From Dreissena polymorpha (Eukaryota; Mollusca; Bivalvia; Myida; Dreissenidae), in the NCBI RefSeq assembly GCF_020536995.1, contig NC_068366.1, forward strand, positions 19,189,299-19,253,298: DNA of 64,000 bases, in the 5' to 3' direction. Both the position numbers and the translations under genes were made by a program. Below the pieces are notes generated by a model. The model ran no database searches. It was given only the letters and a program-made list of their open reading frames with translations, and was not told the origin of the DNA. Shown here in pieces: positions 10,741 to 21,839 of this stretch. How positions within the stretch are numbered: position 1 is the stretch's first letter; the number at the start of each line of letters is the position of its first letter.

Positions 10741-12100
10741 ATAAAAGGTATATAGTTATTTATTAGTTAATTTAAATGTCATTTAACACAAGAAACTGCA
10801 GTTGTATAAATCACTACGACCGATAATCACATGTTCAATTCATTTGTACCTGAAGCCCCATTTTGGTGTGACATTCATTTGCGTAGAAATCTTTCTGTTC
10901 CATTCAACTAAACGGTGTTTTGTGTATTCACATCGAATTTTATATTTGAGACATTAGCTGCCTTAATGTATAATGTTCATCAATATAATAATCAGTTTTC
11001 TTACAAATCGTCGACATTATGAAAACATGTCTAAATAATGCTATGGGCGATGTCAATGTAAACACACCGAAGCTTTCAATAGTTTCGTTTTGTATTCATT
11101 CAAACGTATTAAATTTGATAATATTTGAATTAGGCTTACTGCGATAATAATGATTATACATTTTGAATAAATGAAAAGCAATATCAAGTAAAAGGTATTC
11201 CCATTAAGTACACAATCATTTCGTGCATGTTGATACCTACGTTTATCGTTATAAAAAAAACATGCATTCCTTAAAACACAAATTAATTTATTGTTTAATC
11301 GCAAAAAATCGCAAAATGATCTAAACTTGATTTTTAAAATCAAGCCACTAAAATAGTTCCTTCGTGTTGATGCTTCGTGTAATCAGGGTGCATGGTTTTA
11401 AGGGGTTTACACACGGGCCGGAGAGAATGTAAATATACCGTTAAGTACTTTATTTTTGCAAATATCTAGTTATTGAAATACCTTTGCAAAAATCTTAAGC
11501 GCATAAAATACAGTTTTTCTTGCAGTGGGTGCCGATATCTTTAGTTAACAAATAAATCCTTAATTACGTCTGATATTGGTGCCAAAAATTCACTGTGCGT
11601 GCTGCATAACTGTATACATGAATGGAGTATAGATCGAATTTAAGACAAAGAATACAGGATTATTTAAAAAGTCATTCTGATGTATTTCACATTGCCATAC
11701 GCAGCATACAAAACTGTCTTTTATGCACAAGATGAAATTCTTAAGAATTTTTTTTAAGTTATTTGAAATAAAGCACCACTTACCGTTGTGTTTACATCCA
11801 TTAAAGTTAAATTGAGAGCCCCACAAAGTCACGTGATCATGCACCCTGGTATTGTGTCACACCGAGTATATTATCGAAGCTGTTATTTAAGTTGTGTAAT
11901 TAGCTTACACTGACCATGATTTCGCGCCAATATCACTTTTAATCCTTTGAGAGCTTACCAGGTAATTGTGTTTTTAGCGGTTTAGTGCTTAAAAATAAAC
12001 GTATACCAGCAGTATAGTATAAGTTAAAGTTATAGATGTTATAAATATGAAGAAAATGCAATGACATATGTATCCTACAATACATTCAACACCGCTAGCA
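10741..12100. repeat. Segmental-duplication block F, copy 1
   Basis: Non-coding and collinear with 21840-22840. Shared anchors in order: TTAATTTGCGTA-like / CATTTGCGTAGAAATCTT, TATTTGAGACATT.GC, GATCTAAACTTGATTTTTA, CACACCGAGTA, GCGCCAATATCACTT and AGCGGTTTAGTGCTTAAA. This is the best evidence that the duplication unit extends well upstream of the gene. Confidence 0.7.
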
Positions 12101-13009
12101 TTTAAGGTTTTCACAACTATTTGATGACATGATTTTAACCGTACGTTCGTTTGAACATATAACATGTATATTTATATAGCATATAATCTTACTTTAATCA
12201 CACGATTAATATTTGGTTAATTAAAAAAGGAAACGCTATACCTGGCGACCTGAGAAAACCACGTTAGATTTCGAAGAGACAGAGGATTCGATGACAAATG
12301 AATGATTACTTAGTTTTGTGTTTTTCTTTCCAAAATATTTCTATAAACAAATTGTGAAACAAATTCGTCACATGCTAATCAGAAACGAAAATGTCCGCTT
12401 TTATGGTCACTTTGTCGATTATTGAAAATACAAGATGACGGCCACAATTTCCATGTCATGGCCGTTAATCACGGGCGTTACCTCCTTTTGGCGATGTATT
12501 GATAAATGAACCGATGCTACATCCGAGGTGGCGCTAATAATCGGATGTTATTGAATGTCGCGGATAATTCTACACGTGAATTAGTTTTAAATGTGTTTTT
12601 TTTTTTTTTTTTTATTATTTTTAAAATCGGCAATTTATTGCGATTCAGGGAAGATTTATTCATCCACACATGTACATAAACATATAATGGCAACCCATTT
12701 GGAAACGTGATTACCTGTACAGGCTGTGACAAAGTGAAGATTTTTTAATAAAATCGATACATTTTGCATGTGTGACGAGCAAATTTCCACCCAATTAAAT
12801 CAACAACATCAAGCCAATGCTTTGAAACTTTGAACAAGTTTTCCGATTCACACTTAATCGGCTTCTTGTCGATTTAATAGATAATTTGGTGTTTTTTTCC
12901 AAAAGAGATGAAGCCAATGCCATGGAGGTGCAGCTAAGGACATGAGGTGGCGCCAATGCACGATATATGAATCATCTCAGTAATGACTTTCATTGCATTT
13001 CAAAAGCAA
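12101..13009. other. Spacer, nothing recognised
   Basis: AT-rich non-coding DNA with a poly-T run near 12597-12613. The short frame 12517-12732 (minus) has no recognisable domain. Confidence 0.45.
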
Positions 13010-13262
13010 TTACATCCGCAGAAGATAACGTTGAGCTTTTATATCAGTACAATTTGAAGCGAAGCACTCGTAAGTTAAATCTTTAAATCCTGCAATATAT
13101 CTAAATTGCGCCTATTTGTTATCAAAATATTTATTTTGTAGTAATTGATCGGTCAATCCATTTATCACCTGCCGTGGGCAATAATGGACAAAATCATAAT
13201 ACACTTTCAACAAACAAGCAGATAAAACATGGTTGTTTTTGCCAAACGTAGAGCGGACATCC
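13010..13262. repeat. Segmental-duplication block A, copy 2
   Basis: Matches 1550-1800 and 23933-24162. It is closest to the third copy, sharing ATTTATTT.GTAGTAAT.GATCGG, TCAATCCATTTATCACCTGC and CAAACAAGCAGATAAAACAT. The order of relatedness suggests units 2 and 3 separated after unit 1. Confidence 0.8.
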
Positions 13263-13454
13263 TGATAATTTTGTAAATATTGAAAATTATGGACTTGACC
13301 TTTGAATTCCGTCACTTCACTTAATCCGCTGTATACCTTTATTGTCCTGATAGATATTGTGTATGATTTTCATTTTGAAGGATAAATCTTTAAAAAAAAA
13401 TTAACGCATTCACCAAAGCGTATACCGAAGATTATGTTCAAGTATACTTTTCAT

Positions 13455-13680
13455 TTCAACAAAACACTGCCTTCTTTGTACAGAGGTGAAATAAATAAAT
13501 TTCCCATTAGTAAAAGAAACAACAAACCTTTTTACCTCCTGACTGTTTCAATAGATCAAGCAGTTGAATTTTTCCCATGAAACTTAGATCGGTGCGTTAA
13601 GGGACCGATCTAATTTGGTGATTAAAGTAAACGAAATGTACTGATTCGGAAAACACTTGTAAACAAACACGGACGTGTGG
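13455..13680. repeat. Segmental-duplication block B, copy 2
   Basis: Shares AACAAAACACTGCCTTCTTTG, GTGATTAAAGTAAACGAA and AACACTTGTAAACAAACACG with the copies at 2694 and/or 26326. Confidence 0.6.
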
Positions 13681-14250
13681 AAGCCATTCATGATGTAATG
13701 TAATTTTGAAATTACGAAATACCGTTAGGGCCATCGTGGTAACATATTAAAATCCAGAGGCGACCATGCAATAGTGCGATAGTATGATGGCGACAATGCG
13801 ATAGTACGATGGCGTAGATGTACCGACCTGGTTGCGATTGCCGTATGAAAGGGAGACGTCGGGCATTCGATAAATACTGGTATAAAACATGTATCAACAC
13901 TGGAAAATATATATCAACTGAAAAATAGTTAAAGGACTTTGATTGTATGACACAAGTTTATATTTTACTACTTTGGCTTTCTTTAGATGACTCATGGAAC
14001 ATAGAAAGTACGTTTAGCTAACACCTGAACTCGTATTAAAATTCGCGATGCTTACACATGTTTTATGAAATAAAAGACGAATATCATGTCCTATTACCGG
14101 TACATAAAGGTAGCATAAACTTAACTTGACTGTTTAATTAACTATGAAGGTTAAGTAGACGACACGTGTTCAGTATATTAGTCAGTTTGACACCAAAGAT
14201 TGTTTCAAGGCTAACGCACGTTTGTCTTCAACACTATATGGCGTAGTGCA
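13681..14250. other. Spacer, nothing recognised
   Basis: AT-rich non-coding DNA. A small local repetition occurs at about 13765-13815 (GCGATAGTATGATGGCGAC / GCGATAGTACGATGGCG). Confidence 0.4.
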
Positions 14251-14762
14251 CTATGGTGTTGAACACCAAAGCTGGGTTATTACTTTGGTGTTGAACACCA
14301 AAACTAGGTTATAACTATGGTGTTGGACACCAAAGCTGGGCTATAACTACGGTTTTGAACACAAAAGCTGTGTTATAACTATGGTGTTGAACACCAAAGC
14401 TGGGTTATCACTATGGCGTTGAACACCAAAGCTGGGTTATCACTATGGTGTTGAACACCAAAGCTGGGTTATGACTATTGTGTTGAACACCAATTCTGGG
14501 TTATAACTATGGTGTTGAACACCAAAGCTGGGTTATCACTATGGTGTTGAACACCAAAGATGGGTTATCACTATGGTCTTGAACACCAAAGCTGGGCTAT
14601 CACTATGGTGTTGAACACCAAAGCTGGGCTATAGCTATGGTGTTAAACACCAAAGCTGGGTTATAACTATGGTGTTGAACACCAAAGCTGGGTTATCACT
14701 ATTTTGTTGAACACCAAAGCTGGGTTATAACTATGGTGTTGAACACCAAAGCTGGGCTATCA
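14251..14762. repeat. 32-bp palindromic tandem array, 16 units
   Basis: Sixteen consecutive units of exactly 32 bp (512 bp, no indels), consensus CTATGGTGTTGAACACCAAA followed by GCTGGGTTATCA. Each unit carries a near-perfect inverted repeat, GGTGTT-G-AACACC, extendable by TT/AA. Substitutions are scattered among units, while the unit length is strictly kept. It lies about 1.6 kb beyond the 3' end of paralog 2. Confidence 0.97.
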
Positions 14763-16331
14763 CCACATTGCAGGACAACACTGGTTCTGTCGCATTTCAA
14801 TGCGTCTGTACGCTTTTTACAATTCGGTTATTTGACTGGTTCGCTGCCATTAAAGCATTAATTATTAGTTAACAACATGTTAAATAACTTAGAACGTCGC
14901 AGACTTCTTTGCCATTGAAGTGAAACGCACTTTAACTTGGATAGCGATTTGTGAAAATGGAAGCCCGTCTTTATTGAAAATACCGTTTATGTAAACAAAT
15001 TATCCATCTGAACGTACAATGCAGGGTGTAGTTTGATTGAATGAAGTTATCTCATTTTTGTCATAGATTACACAAAGCGAAAACGTAATAACAGCAGTTT
15101 TTTATGAAAGGCTCCGGCTAATACTCAATAAGATCGTTGCTGTATGTCGTTAATAAAACAGGGCTAAGAATTTAAAGCAATTAAATTCGCGTGGAATACC
15201 TGACTATTTGCAGCAAGATTTCAATCTCAATTTGGCTAGAAGTATCTGAGAAAGGTAATGCTTTACCTCAACGGCCTTTGAACACGATACATGCCGTATC
15301 GCGTATTTGCACGTATTTGCACGTAGGGATTAATGTTTTATTAAGTCTTCTCAAATAAGCCTATTCACCTTTTTGAAATGATAACAAGCAATTCCGCAAC
15401 CATTGCAAACTTCAGTCGCACACGCGATTTTAAATTCAAAATGTACCTAAATGAAGTGCAAGTCAACAAAATGCACCGATAAGCAAGTTCCGCTACATAT
15501 GAGTTCAACCTTTGATATGCTTTAAAGTCTTACAAAATAATCCCAGCGGAATATAAAGCTCATGGCCACCAGTAGCGAAGAAGACTTTTTTCATTAAAAT
15601 AGTGTCGTCTGTAGATTAAAGTCAGCTCGTATGCGTTGATTATGCTAAGCGAACAAGAAACTTTAAATGTAAAAGTGTCGCCTTCAGATTAAACCAAGCT
15701 AATATGCATGGATTGTGCTAAATGACTCCTTCAGAATTTGTTTATCACACCGAGGAAGATCATGATAAAAATGAAGTTAATGATACTACCATTGCATGTT
15801 CATTGTTTAGCATGCCCCAATTGACTACAGTATTTGATTATTTATTTCTTTGATTACATAGTCATGATTCTACACTGTAAAATCAAAATAATGCGGATTA
15901 CAAGTGCAAGTCGCGGACTGAAAGACCATTGGGGCTAGTGGTTCAGTCCTAGTAGTACTTTATATTATAATTATTGAATGCAACTACATAATTTAGTAAA
16001 AATTATAATGATAATACTAAATATAATTTTAACTACTACTAATAATGAATAATAGTGACTAATATGTAATAAGTGCATAGCATACGACTGTCTGCAATAA
16101 TTGCAAGCAAAAAATAAGACCACACATTGCAGTGTTTCTAAAGGTATTCATTTTTCCATATTATTGTAAACAAAAGCGCAATTACTACAACATCATAACC
16201 AGCTCTTAGTTAAAAGTTAAAAGTTATATATAGTTGCGTAATTTTACCATTGACGCATGCATTCACTCTGATTCACACATACCGGTAGTGCCTGGTTTGA
16301 AACAAAACAACAAATGAACAGACAACAATGA
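14763..16331. other. Spacer on the 3' side of paralog 2
   Basis: No second gene is seen. The 3' UTR of the minus-strand gene would start at 16331. A minus-strand AATAAA (plus TTTATT) occurs near 15840, too far away to assign with confidence. Confidence 0.4.
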
Positions 16332-18368
16332 TCAACCATTGTTAAACAAACCAGACCCCGGTACTTTTTGGCGCACTTTCACACAGTTATCGCCATTTAC
16401 CACGTTTTGTTCGTGCAAATGCTGAAGTTTAGACTGCTCCGCCCATTCAGGATACTCTGTCCTGATTGGTGCGTGTCTGTTGTCTGGATCATCCTCACTT
16501 GCCTCGTTATTCCTGTCATGTTGAATGTCACTCATGTAACTCGTCACTCGTGTTGTACTTTTCTCTTGCCTTAATGTAAGACGGACTATTTCGTGTGAGT
16601 ACGTTTTCTTTGATTCCTGAGGAATGCTTATATGGATGTGTTTCGGTCCGGGGACATAAACACGTGTAAAAGACGGCGCTGCAGATCCTTTCACGTGATA
16701 GTTCCCTGTGCGATACCCATTTCTTAAAGTCATACCATGGTCTTTGTTATGAGGGTCACTTTCACTCAATTGTCCCTCTATTGTTGGTGGTTTACCTTTC
16801 TTTGGTAAGGTTCCACCCTCTTCATTTTTGGTGGAATTATATGTAGCGGAAGTAGTTGAGCAAGTCTCGTCGTCAGGTGAATCTCGTCCCGAGTCCGAGA
16901 CTACAGGTAATCGAATGGTTTTTGAGGAGTGGCTGTTGCTACTAATAGCTACATCTTTCACGTCGACTTTTGGCGGGGTTAATGTCGCTCGGTTGAGCAC
17001 GTGACGATGGAGAACCTGCGCAGTTCCGCTTTCGCGCGATCGGCGACTGAGCATATTTCGCGGCGTTTCGACGGAAGAACCTCTCGGGCTCTGCGTGTCA
17101 GATTTAACACGCAGTTTGTCGAATGCGCGCGGCGTCACACTCCTACCAGAAGACGTGCTTTGCGACGCTTCGTCAGGGGTCATAGCTAAAAACCTGAAAA
17201 GTTTAAACTCCTTCATATGTCTTTGTTTTTCTGAATGACTGTCAATTGAACGCTGCTCTTTCATGGATCTCATGCTCATTGAGCTGTGTGTTTTAGATGC
17301 TTGATCTTTATGGCGTTTGTTATGTGGCATATTCGGCGTACTTTTGACCGACATGACAGAGACGCAACCGGGCGTTCGCCGCATTTGTTCGATTGCCTGC
17401 ATGTCAGGCTTGTCGGTTTGCTTTATGTCCGAGTTCGACCGAGACAGCGGCTTAATATTATCCTTGGAGTACACTTTCATTGGAACAGGAGCGTTCGTCA
17501 CAGATATTTCCGGCGGTTTTAGTTTATCGTGAACTCGCACATTACCAGAGCCAATATCTTTTCGTTTCTCGCTTAAAATCTTTTTCTGAATGTCCTTGGA
17601 AGTTTTAGCTTGCAAAAATGCAATGACCTGCTTCATATTCAGTTTATCAGGGTCATGATCGTTTATCGGAGTCGTGCTGCGAGGAAGTTGATTTACGTTC
17701 AATTTGAATTTCTTTCTTCTATGCACTTGTTCTACGTAATAACTATCGCGAATTCTCTGTAGCTCTAACTCTCCAGGGGTTAAGGGAACGGATCGCCGGA
17801 CACCGTTCACTGGCGAGCAGTGGGTCCGATATTCGGGCAATGTGCCGTAACTCGGCTTAGGAAGTTTCGTCCGCGTGTTGTCCACACGTGAAACCTTCTC
17901 TTTATTCTCGTCTTTGTTTTCGGATGACGTAAACGATGACGTCGACGACAACTGGTCGTTTATGTCCTGAACACTAAATTTAATCGCTTCTTTCATTTCT
18001 GAATGCACTACCGGTATCTTCTTTTTAGGGTATTTCCTGTGTCCCTTTGTAAGAGAAGATGATGTTTTACGTGTAACGGATGATTGATTTGCGTCAGAAT
18101 AAACAGACGATGCGTCGGGCTCTATATTTGCATCGGAACGTACGGAATTAACCGATTTGGACTCCGATCGTATTTCGGAATTAGCCGAACTAGTCTCTGA
18201 ATTTACGTTTTCAGTTCGGGTCACCGCCAACAGGGGAAACCCGCGGGAATTGTGAAGACGCTTTCCCGGCGCGTTTCTCTCCTTATTTCTCGCGATATTA
18301 CTCGAGAACGGAACAATCCTGAGTACAGTTGGTTGCCAGTTGTCGGTCATCAGAAGTACGGAGTTCAT
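16332..18368 (-). CDS. Uncharacterised Ser/Lys/Arg-rich protein, tandem paralog 2 (full length)
   Basis: A single-exon frame of 678 codons starting MNSVLLMTDNWQPTVLRIV. The start is supported by a purine at -3 (AAAACAAAATG) and by alignment with paralog 1. I do not recognise the family. It is hydrophilic, Ser/Thr, Lys/Arg and Asp rich, with no transmembrane or signal segment, and is probably disordered. Conserved islands are DNWQPTVLRIVPFSSN (9-24), LTPGELELQRIRDSYYVEQV with FKLNVNQLPR (about 197-228), NDHDPDKLNMKQVIAFLQAK (about 233-252), EFKLFRFLAMTPDEA (about 385-399) and QVLHRHVLNRATLTP. A stretch of about 34 residues (about 262-296, KRKDIGSGNVRVHDKL..) is absent from paralog 1. The C-terminal about 170 residues, ending VKVRQKVPGSGLFNNG, are complete here only. 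Many SP/TP sites could be phosphorylated (inference). It may be a lineage-restricted gene. Confidence 0.85.
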   Translation of the reverse strand: MNSVLLMTDNWQPTVLRIVPFSSNIARNKERNAPGKRLHNSRGFPLLAVTRTENVNSETSSANSEIRSESKSVNSVRSDANIEPDASSVYSDANQSSVTRKTSSSLTKGHRKYPKKKIPVVHSEMKEAIKFSVQDINDQLSSTSSFTSSENKDENKEKVSRVDNTRTKLPKPSYGTLPEYRTHCSPVNGVRRSVPLTPGELELQRIRDSYYVEQVHRRKKFKLNVNQLPRSTTPINDHDPDKLNMKQVIAFLQAKTSKDIQKKILSEKRKDIGSGNVRVHDKLKPPEISVTNAPVPMKVYSKDNIKPLSRSNSDIKQTDKPDMQAIEQMRRTPGCVSVMSVKSTPNMPHNKRHKDQASKTHSSMSMRSMKEQRSIDSHSEKQRHMKEFKLFRFLAMTPDEASQSTSSGRSVTPRAFDKLRVKSDTQSPRGSSVETPRNMLSRRSRESGTAQVLHRHVLNRATLTPPKVDVKDVAISSNSHSSKTIRLPVVSDSGRDSPDDETCSTTSATYNSTKNEEGGTLPKKGKPPTIEGQLSESDPHNKDHGMTLRNGYRTGNYHVKGSAAPSFTRVYVPGPKHIHISIPQESKKTYSHEIVRLTLRQEKSTTRVTSYMSDIQHDRNNEASEDDPDNRHAPIRTEYPEWAEQSKLQHLHEQNVVNGDNCVKVRQKVPGSGLFNNG

Positions 18369-18615
18369 TTTGTTTTCTAACTAACCCGAAACAGACGTGA
18401 AAAGAACTATGGACTATTTGTGAAATAAAATAACTAGCACTACAAACGGGATGCAGGAGTCGCAGAATGTTGAATTATTCAGGATGTCATTGTCAGGAGT
18501 GTCATGCAGAATAATTGACTTGTTACACTACATTTTTAATGGTGGCTGTTGCCAGCTATAGCTCACATTTAAAGCACAAACGATATATGTCCGCCATGTT
18601 TATTTTTTAATTTTT
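18369..18615 (-). promoter_or_regulatory. Conserved upstream block of paralog 2
   Basis: Counterpart of 9315-9560. The leader just before the ATG is alike in both (minus strand, CGGGTTAGTTAGAAAACAAA versus CGGATAAGTTAAAAAAAA). It probably contains the 5' UTR and promoter. No single site can be assigned. Confidence 0.5.
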
Positions 18616-19780
18616 ACTAACGAAGAATATCCGTTGCTTGGATCATTCGTCAAAAATATCCATGACAGAAACGTATCCATATAATTCAATTATGTACACG
18701 TGTTTTTATTAAGGGCGTTTTAAAGCTTTAATCTTAATGACGTTTTGATTTCTATTGATCACATACTGCTATGAAGTACTGAACACTTTGAATGTAATTC
18801 CAATCTTTGTTTAAACGCTGTACAATTTTTAAATCGTTGTTTTTCTGACAGAATTCCACATTTTGAGAAGCACTTAACATTCGTTAAATTCCGTTTCTGG
18901 AAGCAGGTATTTGCACTGCTATTTGTGGCCTCGGTGTACACAACGTATTTTGCATCTTGACCTGAAAGTAGAAACAACAAAATGTTTAATCTTACTCTTA
19001 TTTTCATATCATTCATCAGTCAGCTTGCATTCCCCATTCCTCGGAAACAATTGCGCTTTCATAACATATACACAGGGTATTGTTAAGTTGTAATTAATAA
19101 TGCACACTTTATCGATCATTGGCATTAAAGTGTCACGCATGAACCGTATCGGGGGAATATTTTAATTGTTCAACGTCGTCTGTTTTTGGCCTGGGGCGTA
19201 GCCCCAAAGCCCTAATAATGATATCAATTTCTGAGCTCATCTGAATTGGCAGACTGCCAAAAACCTAATTCCCAAAACTCAGATTTACCACTTAATTCAT
19301 ACGCACTAAAAGCAGTTCTTCGCAGATCTCAATAACCTGGCTTGTAAATACAAAACATCACTATATAACAGTTGTTCGATTGCGAACAACTAAAGTTAGT
19401 ACTACGCGTTGCAAGTCGGTCTGCTCTTAACTACGCTAAGAACGATAACCACCGCATCTGAGGCTATTAATAGATGCTGATAAACACGTATAGTGGGATG
19501 TTGTGTAACCTCGTTCATAGTGCATGCTACTATTGCTGTTTCTGGGAAACATTATTTTGTTCTCAACAGATAGCGGCGATCTTTTGTATTCACGGGTGCT
19601 AACAACGCAATAGTAGAATGTTAAGTTTGTTTACATTCACAGTTCTCAATTAATAAAACGTTGAACATGATTTCACCAATTACTACAGGTACATTATAGA
19701 CATCAACAAAAAATGCATTATAATCGCTAAAACCGAATATAAGGTAGTCGGCGTAAATGCTTACTTTGAATAGGTCAAAG
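18616..19780. other. Spacer, nothing recognised
   Basis: AT-rich non-coding DNA. About 19190-19205 has a small palindrome, GGCCTGGGGCGTAGCCCC. No gene is supported. Confidence 0.4.
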
Positions 19781-20060
19781 GTCAAGGTCACTATCATACT
19801 AAGTGTGAACATCGTTTCCGATCATTAACTCGTCAACGAATTGACCGATTGGCTTGATACTTCACATGTGCATTGGCCTTTGCCAGTAGATCAAACCTAT
19901 TATAATTGGGGTAACTAGGTAAAAGTGTGAAAAGTGTGAAAATCGTCTCCGATCAATAACTCGTCAACGAATTGACCGATTGGCTTGATACTACACATGT
20001 ACATTGGCCTTAGACAGTAGATGACCCCTATTGATAGTGGGTTTACTAGTTCAAAACCCT
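19781..20060. repeat. GGTCAAGGTCA-type dispersed repeat, duplicated in tandem
   Basis: Two related units of about 145 bp (AACTCGTCAACGAATTGACC..GGCTTGATACT.CACATGT), about 19825-19915 and 19950-20050. They are preceded by AGGTCAAAGGTCAAGGTCAC. The same vocabulary occurs at 43883, 51968 and 55741. Confidence 0.7.
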
Positions 20061-20108
20061 GTTTGGAGGGGCATATGTCACCGACAGCGGAACACTTGTT
20101 CTATTTAT

Positions 20109-21084
20109 TAGGGATGGCATCGAATACCAATATCGGTATTCGAATGTTCGCAAATTCATTCAATCGAATATTCGAATATTCGCATAAAACGGCTGGATTG
20201 ATTTTTCCTTGTTATGGGGTAATTTCCATTGGTTTGTAAGTTATATCCGTTTGCTAAATACGAGGCTGTTTATTAACGTTGCTGTCGAATAATTGTATCG
20301 CTGTCGACTAATACTATGACCGATACTGTGATCGGGCACAACTAGAATGAAAAACATTGTGTCATAGAATTTTATTTTTTAATGATTCCACAGATTTGTA
20401 GCAGACCGCGCATATGTAAAAATACGTTTACACACATTACACGTTGCGGTCTTCTTATCCACAGACCGTGTAAAGTATTCCATACTGCAGAAAGGGCTGG
20501 TGGCATTTTCAGATTTGAATTATGATTCCTTGATGATTGTTTAATTTATATCATCTGTTACTTTTGAGTCATTCACATATTTAAATTTCTGTTCAAACTG
20601 TGATCACAAAAACTAAATTACTATTCGCCAGTAAATTGAAACCCTTAATTTGTACCTAATTGACAAACAACAGTTCGGGCCCTTTCTTATAGTAAGTATA
20701 TTGCATTGTGCGATTTGAGTAATTCACACATTTTAATGGCTGTACATACTGTGATCACAAAACGTAATTATTATTCGCCAATTGAACCGTAAATTGGCAC
20801 CCCATTGGCAAACAACAGTCGGGGCCTTTCTTAGAGCGTGTATATTGCATTGCGCAATCAACACTGATACGGGCCGCGTTATCAGTTTGACACGAAGAAC
20901 GTCACGTCAAACATGTTACTCCCAGGTGATTTCGGTTGCATTTTTGTAAGCGGTTTGCAGGTCATTAAATATTGATGAAATAACGTTTGGAAAAAAAATG
21001 CGAATATGCGAATATCATTTTTATTATTCGAATGCTGACCATTCAATCGAATATTCGAATATTCGAATAATTTTGCCATCCCTA
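20109..21084. mobile_element. Non-autonomous hAT-type DNA transposon, 976 bp
   Basis: The terminal inverted repeats are TAGGGATGGCA and TGCCATCCCTA. The element is flanked by a perfect 8-bp target duplication CTATTTAT (20101-20108 and 21085-21092), diagnostic of hAT. The subterminal regions are rich in CGAATATTCGAAT. The interior carries a direct duplication of about 145 bp (about 20560-20713 and 20714-20860, each with CTGTGATCACAAAA and GCAAACAACAGT-like words). No transposase remains. It is absent at the matching place in the first unit, so it inserted after the segmental duplication. Confidence 0.92.
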
Positions 21085-21414
21085 CTATTTATCTGTATGA
21101 TATAGCTGTATACGATAATGACTTAAATGCAATAAAACAAAGCAACAACCAATCATTAAGTCTGACATTAACTAGTCAAAGGGCGAACCAATAAAACGCA
21201 AAAACACTGATCAACTAACAATTAAACCGACCAAAACTATTCAAGGACCAATTACCAAAAAAAGAACAATCACACGTCCTTAACCAACTAACCAAAAAAC
21301 CAACCGACCAACAGGCGAATCAATCTATCACATAACTGGTCAAATAAACCAGAAATCCAGTCAACTAACAAACAAAGCAACCAACTACCGGTAATGCACA
21401 AACAAATCAACAAA

Positions 21415-21625
21415 ATAACCTTTTTTGCATTTAAACCTATTTATTTTAGCTCGATTACAAATAAAGCTCTATGCTTATTTAAAACGCTCCCGAGTTTGTT
21501 TCCTGGGACTAGAAACAGTACTTGGTGTCTATGGGGGAGATCGAAAGAAGCTCCCACAGAGGGGATCGAACCCGTGACCTCCCGATCGCTAGGCGGACAC
21601 CATATCCACTACACCACTGCGACCT
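21415..21625 (-). mobile_element. tRNA-derived SINE, copy 1
   Basis: On the minus strand it starts AGGTCGCAGTGGTGTAGTGG (A-box-like) and has a B box GGGTTCGATCCC about 50 bases on. It then runs into a non-tRNA body with TACTGTTTCTAGTCCCAGGA. A shortened relative is at 38521-38694. Confidence 0.8.
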
Positions 21626-21839
21626 ATAGAACCAGCAAGAAGACATTTAACTTACAAATTAACAAAGTAAACAATACGCAATTATATGATCAGACAACAC
21701 AAACAAACAAGCCAACTAACCAAATAAATCAGGCAAATTAATTAACCAAAGAGATTTAACTAAAGTGAACGAACAGAGCGAATGAATGTAAAAGTCAAAG
21801 TACGTTCAGATTATAAAAAAAAATAAGGCGGGGGTATTG

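Noticed and set aside
14251-14762. CRISPR-like array
   Set aside because: The units are directly adjacent with no unique spacers, in an animal genome. It is a minisatellite of palindromic units.
17001-17532. Plus-strand frames opposite paralog 2
   Set aside because: Antisense shadows. Their resemblance to those opposite paralog 1 follows from homology of the real gene.
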